Positions 34,915 through 45,047 of a stretch of DNA of 64,000 bases are shown here, piece after piece. Location: assembly GCF_001613385.1 (NCBI RefSeq), contig NZ_BDCG01000008.1:124001-188000 (forward strand), written 5' to 3'. A model generated the notes under the pieces. That model was not told the DNA's origin. It ran no database searches and was given only the letters and a program-made list of their open reading frames with translations. Origin of the DNA: Nocardia flavorosea NBRC 108225 (GTDB lineage: Bacteria; Actinomycetota; Actinomycetes; Mycobacteriales; Mycobacteriaceae). Position numbers and translations under genes: made by a program. Every line of letters starts with the position of its first letter. The stretch's first letter is position 1.

Positions 34915-35757
34915 ATGGAGCCGACCTCTGAGGTGGTGACGGCCCACCCGGCCCCGGCGCTGGCCGCGTTCATCGACGGATATATCGGCTACCGGATGAC
35001 CGGGTTCGAAGCGGGCCTGCATCGCGGGCTGCCGTCGCGGCATATGACCTTCATCGTGGCCATCGGACCCGCCATCGATGTGATCAGCCAGACCGACGCC
35101 CGCCAATCCCCGGACAACTACCGCTGCGTGCTCGGCGGTCTGCAGGACACTCCGGCGATGATCGCGCACGACGGCACCCAGGAGGGTGTCGCCGTGAAAC
35201 TCACCCCGATGGGCTGCCGGGCGCTGTTCGGACTGCCCGCGGCGGAGTTGTGGAGTACATCGCTCGAGTTCGCCGATCTGATCGGTGCCCCCGGGAGGCG
35301 ACTGTGGGAGGAGCTCCAGGAGCATTCCGCCTGGCCAGAGCGGTTCGCGGCCTGCGATCGGGTGCTCACCCGGCTGCTCGTCCCGGAACGGACCGTCGGC
35401 CCGGAGCTGTCCTGGGCGTGGCGTGCGGTGGCGCGGTCGCACGGGACGCTGGGCGTCGAACCACTCGCCGAACGGATCGGCTGGAGCCGGCAGTACCTCA
35501 CCAAGCGATTCAGCGGTGAGTTCGGGTTGAGCCCGAAGGTGGCGGCGCGGATCGCACGGTTCGAGCGGGCCAAGCAGATGCTGCTGAATACGCCGTCGTT
35601 CGTTTCGATGGCGCAGGTGGCCGCCGCCTGCGGGTACTACGACCAGCCGCATCTCAATCGGGAGTTCGCGCGACTGGCCGGGTGCAGCCCGACCCAGTGG
35701 CTGGCCGAGGAGATTCCATCCGTCCAAGCCCCGGAGCCCGCCCGCGAGCCAGGCTGA
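34915..35757 (+). CDS. AraC-family transcriptional regulator
   Basis: A 280-residue regulator. The C-terminal double HTH is visible as LAERIGWSRQYLTKRFSGEF and MAQVAAACGYYDQPHLNREF, followed by GCSPTQWLAEE. The N-terminal domain (SRHMTFIVAIGPAIDV, LGGLQDTPAMI) is a sensing domain of the DUF6597 type. It is followed after 4 bases by a VOC-protein gene and then a SnoaL-like gene, which it may control. The ATG at 34915 is preferred to a GTG at 34906. Confidence 0.9.
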   Translation: MEPTSEVVTAHPAPALAAFIDGYIGYRMTGFEAGLHRGLPSRHMTFIVAIGPAIDVISQTDARQSPDNYRCVLGGLQDTPAMIAHDGTQEGVAVKLTPMGCRALFGLPAAELWSTSLEFADLIGAPGRRLWEELQEHSAWPERFAACDRVLTRLLVPERTVGPELSWAWRAVARSHGTLGVEPLAERIGWSRQYLTKRFSGEFGLSPKVAARIARFERAKQMLLNTPSFVSMAQVAAACGYYDQPHLNREFARLAGCSPTQWLAEEIPSVQAPEPAREPG

Positions 35758-35761
35758 AACC

Positions 35762-36184
35762 ATGACCACAACAGCGAAAACCACCACCACACCCGCACCG
35801 ACCGTCTGGCCGTGCCTGGCATTCCGGGACGCCCGCGGCACCGCGGACTTCCTCGTCCGGGCCTTCGGGTTCGAACTGACCGCGATATATGCCCGCGACG
35901 ACGACCCGTCGGTGATCGAACATGCCGAACTGCGCCGGTCCGAGGGCGGCGGAATCATGTTCGGCACCGCGGACAGCGGCGAGGGCCTGCCGGAGCGGCG
36001 CACGCCGGGCACCGAATCCGTGTACGTGGTCTGCACCGACCCGGACGCCCTCTACGAACGCGCCACCGCCGCGGGCGCGGAGACGATCAGGGGGCTGAAG
36101 GACGAGGACTACGGGTCGCGCGGGTTCACCGTCGCCGACCCGGAGGGCAACTACTGGAGTTTCGGCACCTACCGGGGTCAGTGA
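35762..36184 (+). CDS. VOC/glyoxalase-like protein (PhnB type)
   Basis: A 140-residue protein. VWPCLAFRDARGTADFLVRA, FGFELTAIYARDD and the closing TVADPEGNYWSFGTYRG are those of the PhnB-like VOC subfamily. A divalent metal site is possible, but the residues are not clear. It begins 4 bases after the AraC gene and is probably co-transcribed with it. It may modify or sequester a toxic compound; ligand unknown. Confidence 0.87.
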   Translation: MTTTAKTTTTPAPTVWPCLAFRDARGTADFLVRAFGFELTAIYARDDDPSVIEHAELRRSEGGGIMFGTADSGEGLPERRTPGTESVYVVCTDPDALYERATAAGAETIRGLKDEDYGSRGFTVADPEGNYWSFGTYRGQ

Positions 36185-36225
36185 CGGTCACGGACCCGTC
36201 CAGATGATTACGAACGGAGATGCCG

Positions 36226-36654
36226 ATGGACAACGACGCAATGCGCACCCTCTACCGCAAGTGGTTGCCCGGACTGTGGAGTTCGGAGCCCGAGGAGATG
36301 CCCGCACTCGCCGAGGAGATCTTCACCCCGGACGCGGTGGGTCACTGGGGTGACGGCCGGGATCAGCTGGGTCCGAAGGCGATCGCGGCAATGGTCCAGG
36401 AGACCTTCACCATGTTCGACGACGTCTCGGTCACGCTGCTCGCCGGGCCGATCGTGGACGGCGACTGGATCGCGGCGCGGTGGGAGTTCGCCGGTAGATA
36501 TCTCGGCGGGGTGGCCGGTATCGGGGCCGCGGCCGGCACCCGGGTCCGCTACCCCGGTATGGACCTGTTCCGCGTCGCGGGCGACCGGCTCGCCGAATAC
36601 TGGCCGCACGGTGCCGATCTGTCCCTGATGCAGCAACTGGACGCCTTGGGTTGA
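36226..36654 (+). CDS. SnoaL-like ester cyclase/NTF2-fold protein
   Basis: A 142-residue protein of the SnoaL-like polyketide-cyclase family (NTF2 fold). ALAEEIFTPDAVGHWGDGRD, an aromatic cavity strand (WIAARWEFAGRYLGG) and FRVAGDRLAEYWPHGA match the pattern. The ATG at 36226 is chosen because GGAG lies 6 bases upstream; an ATG at 36220 touches that site. It belongs to the AraC/VOC cluster. No polyketide genes are nearby, so it is probably a general small-molecule enzyme. Confidence 0.82.
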   Translation: MDNDAMRTLYRKWLPGLWSSEPEEMPALAEEIFTPDAVGHWGDGRDQLGPKAIAAMVQETFTMFDDVSVTLLAGPIVDGDWIAARWEFAGRYLGGVAGIGAAAGTRVRYPGMDLFRVAGDRLAEYWPHGADLSLMQQLDALG

Positions 36655-36707
36655 CCGTCGCGCTCGTGTCTTGACCTTCAACCTGCTCGAAGCCCGATGA
36701 TGGGCGG

Positions 36708-37796
36708 GTGCCCGAATCCGACCTGATCACCATCGGTGCGTTCGCCCGCTCCTGCGGTATCACCGCCAGCGCGCTGCGGTTCTACGACGACTCCGGCCTG
36801 CTCGCGCCGGCCGGGGTCGACGAGACCACCAGCTACCGCTACTACGCCCCTGAGCAGGTGGCTCGTGCCGTGACCATCCGCAGGTTGCGGGATATCGATA
36901 TGCCGCTGGAGGGTATCGCCCGGGTGCTCGCGGCCGGGGCGCACGACGCGGCCCGGCTGATCGACGACCATATGGCGCGGCTGGTCGAGCGCACCCAGCA
37001 GGCGCGGCAGACCGCGGAGATCGTGAAGACCGCCCTCGGCGAATCCGCCGGATGGCCGGTGGGGACGGTACGCGGGCCGGTGCTCGCGGCGGCGGTCGAG
37101 CAGATACTCGCCGCGACCGGCACCGACCCCGACCTGCCGGTATTGGCCGGTGTCCGGCTGGAGGCCACCGCCGAATCGCTGACCCTCACCGCCACTGATC
37201 GATATCGGTTGTCGACCCGCACGGTCGTCCCCGAACAGGCCGGATCGGCCGAATGGGCGGCGACCGTGGCCGGCGGTGATCTCAGCGCGGCGTTGCAGGA
37301 GATCCGCCGGACCCACCTGGTGGATCTCGAGGCCGGGGAGCACAGTATCCGGTTCCGTTCGGCCGACGGGGTCGTACGCACCTGCCGGACGCTGACCGAA
37401 CCCTTCCCCGATCATCGCGCCTTGCTGGCTGCGCTACCCGCGGCACGAACCCACGTGGTGGTGTCGAAACACGAACTGATGCGTGCGCTGGAACAGCAGC
37501 GGGCGCGCTACCTCCGGCTCGTCGTCGCGCCGGGCTCGCTCGCGCTCTCCGGTACGGCAGACGAACCCGGGACCGAATTGTCCGCGCTGGTCACCGGGCC
37601 ACCGCGCGATCTCGTCTTCGGTTTCACCATCCTGCACCCGGCCGTCGCGACCGCCATCGGACCCGATGTGCGGCTCGATATCGGCGGCCCGCGGGACCCG
37701 ATGGTCGTCCGGTCCGCGGACAACGGCGACCTCACCACCCTGGCCATGCCGGCCGACCCCACAGTTGTCGACACAGAGAACGGATCCCCGAATTGA
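36708..37796 (+). CDS. MerR regulator fused to a DNA-sliding-clamp (DnaN)-like domain
   Basis: A 362-residue two-part protein. Residues 5-75 form a MerR HTH (LITIGAFARSCGITASALRFYDDSG, split as LITIGAFARSCGIT and ASALRFYDDSG, then SYRYYAPEQVARAVTIRRL). Residues 75-110 form the dimer helix. Residues 125-355 read like two successive beta-clamp domains: PVLAGVRLEATAESLTLTAT then DRYRLSTRTVV in the first, and FTILHPAVATAIGPDVRL with PMVVRSADNGDLTTLAMPAD in the last. The clamp fold normally encircles DNA in replication; here it may bind a ligand or partner. The next gene overlaps its stop. Confidence 0.85.
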   Translation: MPESDLITIGAFARSCGITASALRFYDDSGLLAPAGVDETTSYRYYAPEQVARAVTIRRLRDIDMPLEGIARVLAAGAHDAARLIDDHMARLVERTQQARQTAEIVKTALGESAGWPVGTVRGPVLAAAVEQILAATGTDPDLPVLAGVRLEATAESLTLTATDRYRLSTRTVVPEQAGSAEWAATVAGGDLSAALQEIRRTHLVDLEAGEHSIRFRSADGVVRTCRTLTEPFPDHRALLAALPAARTHVVVSKHELMRALEQQRARYLRLVVAPGSLALSGTADEPGTELSALVTGPPRDLVFGFTILHPAVATAIGPDVRLDIGGPRDPMVVRSADNGDLTTLAMPADPTVVDTENGSPN

Positions 37797-38302
37797 CCAC
37801 CGAACAGCGATCCCCCGACATCACCATGAACGCCATCACCGAGGCCGTCACACTCGGCCGCGCCGGTGATACCGAAACCGCCCGCACCCGGCTGCTCGAG
37901 ATCTGGACCGGGATCGGCACCGCCGGCGACCCCCTGCATCGCTGCACTCTCGCGCACTACCTGGCCGACCTGTACGACGATCCCGCTCAGGCCCTGGCGT
38001 GGGATATCCGCGCGCTCGATGCCGCCGACACTCTCAGCGACGATCGAGCCCAGCAGTACCACGCGAGCCTGCAGGTGGCGGGCTTCTATCCGTCACTGCA
38101 TCTCAACTTGGCCGACAACTACCGGCGGCTGGGGTCGTGGGATGCGGCCACCGAACAGATCACCGCGGCCCGGCAGCATACGAACGCTCTCCCGGACGAC
38201 GCCTACGGAGACATCATCCGCACAGCACTGGACGAAGTCGCGGTGGCGATCACCCAGCGATCCACCGAACGCCGCCCGAGTGCTCCGGGGCCGGGGTCCT
38301 GA
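37793..38302 (+). CDS. Tetratricopeptide-like helical protein coupled to MerR-clamp gene
   Basis: A 169-residue helical protein built of helix pairs (AVTLGRAGDTETARTRLLEI; LHLNLADNYRRLGSWDAATE; GDIIRTALDEVAVAITQ). This is compatible with two or three degenerate TPR repeats for protein binding. The TTG start overlaps the MerR-clamp stop as TTGA, so the two are made together. It has no catalytic motif. Association with the MerR-clamp protein suggests a partner or sensor; this is inference from coupling. Confidence 0.7.
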   Translation: MTTEQRSPDITMNAITEAVTLGRAGDTETARTRLLEIWTGIGTAGDPLHRCTLAHYLADLYDDPAQALAWDIRALDAADTLSDDRAQQYHASLQVAGFYPSLHLNLADNYRRLGSWDAATEQITAARQHTNALPDDAYGDIIRTALDEVAVAITQRSTERRPSAPGPGS

Positions 38303-38777
38303 AACTCCTTGCTCTCGAAAGCTTCGGGGCGAAGGCGCCGTTTCCACACGTCTGCACAGACGCCGAAGTTTGCGGTGAGCACGCCGGCCGGGACAACCTC
38401 GGGAACGGCCACTGCCCGCGCCTCGCTGTCCGCGACATATCCGGAGCGGCGCCTCCGGGAATCGAGTGGCGCAACCGATCGCCGTGCACGCGGGCGGCGC
38501 CGAGCGCGACGACCGTGGCCGAGGCGCTGATACCGAGGATCAGTGGCCCGGAATCCACGTCGCCCGAACCGTTCTGCCGTGCGGATACTCCGGCACTCCT
38601 GGCAGGCCGAGTGGAGTACCGACGAACGCGCGGCGGAACGTGCCGTACTGCTCGCCTGCCCAGGCGCTGTAACTGGTTGCTACCCCGCGGGTAGTGGGCG
38701 CGCCCCGCATCTCGAGCGCTCGGGCGCTCGGAACGCTGCTCGGCGCCGGGTGCCTCGCGCACAGCTCTGCTCCTCCA
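38303..38777. other. 475-base gap, no gene supported
   Basis: Frames on both strands are Arg/Pro-rich shadows without domains. A CCGGAG-N6-CTCCGG hairpin near 38441-38458 may be a terminator for either converging gene, but it is 140 bases from the plus-strand stop. Confidence 0.45.
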
Positions 38778-39146
38778 CTACCCGGCGAATCCCGGAACGG
38801 TCGCCTGTAGCACCGCCTCCGACAGCGCGCTGGTCCGCAGGGCCGTCACCTCCTGGTATCCGGGGTCGCGAACCATCTGCAGGAACGTATCCCGGCTGGG
38901 GTAGCGAACGAGCAGAACGGCGTCCCATGCCTGGCCGTCCTCCGCGACCAACGCGGTGGAGCCCTGACCCGAATAGATCAATTCGGCGCCGTATTTCTTC
39001 AGGAAAGGAGCCGCGGCGCGGGCGTATTCCTGGTATGTCTGCGCGCCGTCCGGCGCGAAGCGGAGCAGGTTGAGCATCACCACCGGACCACCGGGATCCT
39101 CGCTGATCAGGCGTTGTAGGTCGGCTCTACCGGGATCGACTGCCAT
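38778..39146 (-). CDS. DUF1330 family protein
   Basis: A 122-residue ferredoxin-like (dimeric alpha-beta barrel) protein. PVVMLNLLRFAPDGAQTYQEY and AVLLVRYPSRDTFLQMVRDP are typical of DUF1330. The family function is not established. The ATG at 39146 follows GAGAAGG by 5 bases. It is single, on the minus strand, downstream of the PPOX-family gene by about 90 bases and possibly in one transcript with it. Confidence 0.85.
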   Translation of the reverse strand: MAVDPGRADLQRLISEDPGGPVVMLNLLRFAPDGAQTYQEYARAAAPFLKKYGAELIYSGQGSTALVAEDGQAWDAVLLVRYPSRDTFLQMVRDPGYQEVTALRTSALSEAVLQATVPGFAG

Positions 39147-39236
39147 GGCCACCTTCTCTCGCGACGGATACGGCGGTGCCATACTAGATCCGGGCACCAC
39201 CTGGTGCTATGTCCACGAAGGACAGTTCGACCATGG

Positions 39237-39764
39237 TCACTGTCCGGGGGCGGTGAGCTTCGCGAAGTCGGGGGCGTAGACGGTCATCCAGTGCGGGCGC
39301 AACCGGAAGTAGACGACGTCGTGGTCCCAGTCGAAGGCCTCGTCGCCGTAGTGGTCCTCGAGGTAGGCACGCAGTTCCGGCCATTCGGGGTCCGGCTCAC
39401 CGCTCACCGGATTCAGGGTCTCCGCGGTGCCATGTGTGAACACGCCCAGGTCCTCCCCGTCCAGATGCGCGACGCTGGCACCCGGACGCGCGGTGAGATG
39501 GCGGGCTTTGGCGGCGTTACGCGCGGTGCCGAAGTACCAGCGGCCGTGTAGGAAGTGCCCGTCGACGCCGCTGATCCGCGGTTCTCCTGTGGCGGTCACG
39601 GTGGACAGCGCCAGCGTGCGCATACCGGTGAGGACCGCGGTGAGCTGCTCCGCGGTCAAGGTGCGGTCGGCGGCGATGATCGAGCGCAGGTGGTTCGTGG
39701 AGCCCGCGAGCGACGTGTCGAGCAGGACCTGCAGTTCGGCCAGTTCTTCCGGAATTTCGCGCAT
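39237..39764 (-). CDS. Pyridoxamine 5'-phosphate oxidase-family protein
   Basis: A 175-residue split-barrel flavoprotein. RTLALSTVTATGEPRISGVD and HGRWYFGTARNAAKARHLTA are the FMN/F420-binding strands of the family. The 35-residue N-terminal helix region (LAELQVLLDTSLAGSTNHLR) is extra. Cofactor and substrate cannot be settled by eye. It is divergent from cstA with a 189-base gap between the starts. Confidence 0.85.
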   Translation of the reverse strand: MREIPEELAELQVLLDTSLAGSTNHLRSIIAADRTLTAEQLTAVLTGMRTLALSTVTATGEPRISGVDGHFLHGRWYFGTARNAAKARHLTARPGASVAHLDGEDLGVFTHGTAETLNPVSGEPDPEWPELRAYLEDHYGDEAFDWDHDVVYFRLRPHWMTVYAPDFAKLTAPGQ

Positions 39765-39953
39765 TGCCCCACCGTAAGCGCCTCCGGGCCCGCCACGGTT
39801 GACCGAAATTGCTCACTTCGGCATCGGTGCAGGAGCGGGCGTCGTCCGCTCGGCGCGCCACAGCGACCGTTCGGCGCAATCGTCCGACCGTCCGGTACCC
39901 ATCGGTTAACTTCATGTGACTGGCATGTCCGCTCGCTGTACAGGAGTTGCCCG

Positions 39954-42211
<2,258 letters not shown>

Positions 42212-42215
<4 letters not shown>

Positions 42216-42460
42216 TTCGCCGCTCCGCCCCGGCGGCCCCGGCACGCCACACACCGTGGCGTGCCGGGGCCGCCGCGGTGGTCCGGGCGTTGCGGACGGT
42301 CGGCTGGTACCTGGACTCCGTCGTCGGCGGACAGGATTACCAGCGATACGTCGCCCATATGCGCCGTGTCCACCCGGGCGAGCCGATCGCCGACAAGGGC
42401 ACGTACTGGCGTGAACGGTATGCCGATGCCGAACGAAACCCGGGCGCACGCTGCTGCTGA
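42212..42460 (+). CDS. ybdD: YbdD/YjiX-family small protein, CstA partner
   Basis: An up to 82-residue protein. WYLDSVVGGQDYQRYVAHMR and HPGEPIADKGTYWRERY are those of the YbdD/YjiX (DUF466) family that accompanies CstA-type transporters and is needed for pyruvate uptake in E. coli. The TTG at 42212 overlaps the cstA stop as TTGA. But the first 22 codons would then be read through a 20-bp hairpin and are not family-like. A GTG at 42278 gives 60 residues, close to the usual family length. The start is therefore open. Confidence 0.85.
42231..42275 (+). terminator. Perfect 20-bp hairpin between cstA and ybdD
   Basis: The arms at 42231-42250 and 42256-42275 are exact reverse complements of each other, nearly all G/C, with the 5-base loop ACACC. 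It starts 16 bases after the cstA stop and lacks a T-run. It lies either in the 5' end of ybdD (if that starts at 42212) or in a true intergenic leader (if it starts at 42278). It could end most cstA transcripts, stabilise their 3' end or set the cstA:ybdD ratio. Confidence 0.7.
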
Positions 42461-42539
42461 CGGGCCGGCGCGACAGCTCGGAAACTCACCGGCCGCCATG
42501 TCCGTTTTCCGCTAGCCATGGCCCGCCCGACCTGACATC

Positions 42540-44132
42540 GTGAATCGGGTGAGCATCACCGTCCTGGATTTCGAGCGCTGCTACCGCGCCGTCACCGCGC
42601 GCGACTCCCGGTTCGACGGGCAGTTCTACACCGCCGTCCGCACCACCGGAATCTACTGCCGCCCGTCCTGCCCGGCGATCACCCCCAAACCCGCCAACGT
42701 GACCTTCCTGCCGACGGCTGCCGCCGCGCAGCAGGCCGGTTACCGGGCGTGCCGGCGTTGCCTGCCCGATGCCGCGCCGGGGTCGCCACTGTGGAACACT
42801 CGCGCGGATCTCGCGGCCCGGGCCATGCGACTCATCGGGGACGGCGTGGTGGAACGCGGCGGAGTCTCGGCGCTGGCGGCGACGCTGGGCTATTCGCAAC
42901 GCCAGCTCACCCGGGTCCTCACCAGCGAACTCGGCGCCGGTCCGCTCGCGCTGGCCCGGGCCCACCGGGCGCATACGGCTCGGTTGCTCATCCAGACCAC
43001 GGATATGCCGATGTCCGATATCGCCTTCGCCGCCGGTTTCGCGAGTATCCGCCAGTTCAACGACACCGTGCGCGAGGTGTTCGCGGTGAGCCCCAGCACG
43101 ATGCGTACGGAGGCCCAGCGGCGGAGTCGCACGGATTCGCCGCGGCAGGGTCGCGCCGGAGCACAACGGCAGGACCGCGAGGCGGGGCAAGGGGCCGACG
43201 CCCTGGCGGGGACTACTGCCTGCGGGACTCTCACCCTGCGCCTGCCCTACCGCGAACCGCTCGACCGTGGCTGGCTCGAATGGTTCCTGTCGGCCCATAC
43301 GACCCCCGGCCTCGAAATATGGCAGACCGGGCCGATCGGCGAAGGCACCTACCTGCGCAATCTCCGCACCCCGCACGGCTACGCGGGGATACGGCTCAGC
43401 GTGCTGCCCGGCCATGTCCGCGCGGAACTGGCGTTGCGCGATATGCGTGATCTCGCGCCCACGGTGGCGCGGATCAGACATCTGCTGGATCTGGACGCCG
43501 ATCCGGTCGCCGTCGACGAAGCACTCCTGCACTCGGGACAACTACCCGGCGCAGCCGCGCCGTTCACCCCGGGCATCCGGGTCCCCGGCTGCGCGGATCC
43601 CGCAGAGTTGTTGTTGCGCACGATGATCGGGCAGCAGATCTCGGTGGCGGCTGCAAACACCCATACCGCCCGCCTGGTCGCCGCGCTCGGCGAACCCACC
43701 GACGGGCCGATACCTCGTCTGTTCCCCACCTCCGCCGCAATCGCCGAGCACGGCGCGGAAGTACTGGCCGGACCCGCCCAGCGCATCCGGTCGATCACGG
43801 CCGCCGCGGCCGCGCTGGCGAGCGGCGAACTGGTCCTGCACCAGGGCCGGACGGCCGCCGACCTACGCCGCGATCTGCTGGCGCTTCCGGGCGTCGGCCC
43901 ATGGACCGCCGATTACGTGACCATGCGGTTGCTCGCCGATCCCGACATCCTGCTCACCACCGATCTCGTGGTCCGCCGCGGCGCTGCCCGGCACGGGATC
44001 GATCTGTCCGACACCACGCGCTGGTCCCCCTGGCGCTCCTACCTTTCCATGCAATTGTGGCGATCCGAGCTGCGTGCCCGCACCGCTACCGCGAAACCCG
44101 CCGATTCCGACGCGAAAGTGAGTATCTCCTGA
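42540..44132 (+). CDS. alkA: Ada-AlkA fusion: methyl-phosphotriester sensor and 3-methyladenine glycosylase
   Basis: A 530-residue multidomain protein. Residues 10-80 are an Ada zinc/methyl-acceptor domain with cysteines 40, 44, 71 and 74 (GIYCRPSC, YRACRRC). Next come an AraC-type HTH (SALAATLGYSQRQLTRVLTS; AFAAGFASIRQFNDTVREV), then an AlkA N-terminal domain and an HhH-GPD glycosylase (LPGVGPWTADYV, catalytic Asp in LLTTDLVVRRG). It removes alkylated bases and, once methylated, probably activates its own operon. An Arg/Gln-rich linker lies at 195-222. The ogt gene overlaps its stop. Confidence 0.95.
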   Translation: MNRVSITVLDFERCYRAVTARDSRFDGQFYTAVRTTGIYCRPSCPAITPKPANVTFLPTAAAAQQAGYRACRRCLPDAAPGSPLWNTRADLAARAMRLIGDGVVERGGVSALAATLGYSQRQLTRVLTSELGAGPLALARAHRAHTARLLIQTTDMPMSDIAFAAGFASIRQFNDTVREVFAVSPSTMRTEAQRRSRTDSPRQGRAGAQRQDREAGQGADALAGTTACGTLTLRLPYREPLDRGWLEWFLSAHTTPGLEIWQTGPIGEGTYLRNLRTPHGYAGIRLSVLPGHVRAELALRDMRDLAPTVARIRHLLDLDADPVAVDEALLHSGQLPGAAAPFTPGIRVPGCADPAELLLRTMIGQQISVAAANTHTARLVAALGEPTDGPIPRLFPTSAAIAEHGAEVLAGPAQRIRSITAAAAALASGELVLHQGRTAADLRRDLLALPGVGPWTADYVTMRLLADPDILLTTDLVVRRGAARHGIDLSDTTRWSPWRSYLSMQLWRSELRARTATAKPADSDAKVSIS

Positions 44133-44665
44133 TGTCCGCCCCCACCATCTCCCCCACTGTTACCGGCACAGCCGATTTCGCGACTGTCGACACCCCGCTC
44201 GGCCCGTTCACCACCATCGTCGCAACGGACGGGGCGGTACTGGCGGCCGGCTGGACCGCGACACCGGAGGATCTGCGCATACTCATCCACCCCACCTTGC
44301 GGCCGGACGATGTGCGCCCCCGCACCGAACTCGGCTCGGTGACCACCGCCGTCACCGCCTATCACCACGGCGAACTCACCGCCATCGATACCGTGCCGGT
44401 ACGGCAGCAGTCGGGCGAATTCCTCGCACACGCCTGGGATGTGCTGCGCACGGTGCCCGCCGGAAACCCGATCTCCTACACAGCGTTCGCCGCCCGGGCC
44501 GGCCGGCCGGCCGCCACCCGGGCCGCCGCCGGCGCCTGCGCCCGCAATGCCGCCGCACTGTTCGTACCGTGCCACCGGATCCTGCGCACCGACGGCACCC
44601 TGGGCGGCTTCCGGTGGGGGCTGCCGGCCAAACGCTGGCTGCTCGACCACGAGTCCGCCGGCTGA
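44132..44665 (+). CDS. ogt: Methylated-DNA-protein-cysteine methyltransferase
   Basis: A 177-residue suicide repair enzyme. The acceptor motif is FVPCHRILRTDG and the helix-turn-helix part is ISYTAFAARAGRPAATRAAA. It transfers methyl groups from O6-methylguanine to its own cysteine in the cytoplasm. The ATG shares one base with the stop of the Ada-AlkA gene (TGATG), so the two repair proteins form one translationally coupled adaptive-response operon. Full length for the family. Confidence 0.96.
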   Translation: MSAPTISPTVTGTADFATVDTPLGPFTTIVATDGAVLAAGWTATPEDLRILIHPTLRPDDVRPRTELGSVTTAVTAYHHGELTAIDTVPVRQQSGEFLAHAWDVLRTVPAGNPISYTAFAARAGRPAATRAAAGACARNAAALFVPCHRILRTDGTLGGFRWGLPAKRWLLDHESAG

Positions 44666-45047
44666 CGGATTCCGGCGTTACCCGGAAGCCCGCTCGTCTG
44701 CGGTATCGGGTCGACTCCCAGAGAGCGACGAATTCTGTAGCCGAGGCCACGGTCTCGATACCGCGGATTCCGAGATCATGGTTCGACCGGGGAACATGGG
44801 GCCTGTTCGAGATGCGTGGACGGCGGGGGTCCACGGCCTGCGCCCTCCGGATCGGAACTCTCGGCTTCGAGCACCACCTGCCGGGTGGTGGCCGGGGATT
44901 CGGCGTCGACGACCACCGCCGTCAGCCTGTCGAAGCGACGCCACGCGGCCGGGGGTTCTCGAGAACCGTCCGGCTCGAGGATCGGCCGGGTGGCCGATGG
45001 CAATCCACCGAATTGCGGGCACAATCCGGTTCTGGGCCCGTAGCCGG
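44666..45047. other. 382-base convergent gap, no gene supported
   Basis: It lies between the ends of ogt (plus) and sbcC (minus). Frames present are shadows lacking domains and starts. No strong hairpin terminator was found. Confidence 0.45.

Noticed and set aside
39555..39953. A 130-codon N-terminal extension of CstA
   Set aside because: The extension is antisense to the PPOX-family gene and Arg/Gly-rich; the ATG at 39954 has AGGAG upstream and gives the normal start.
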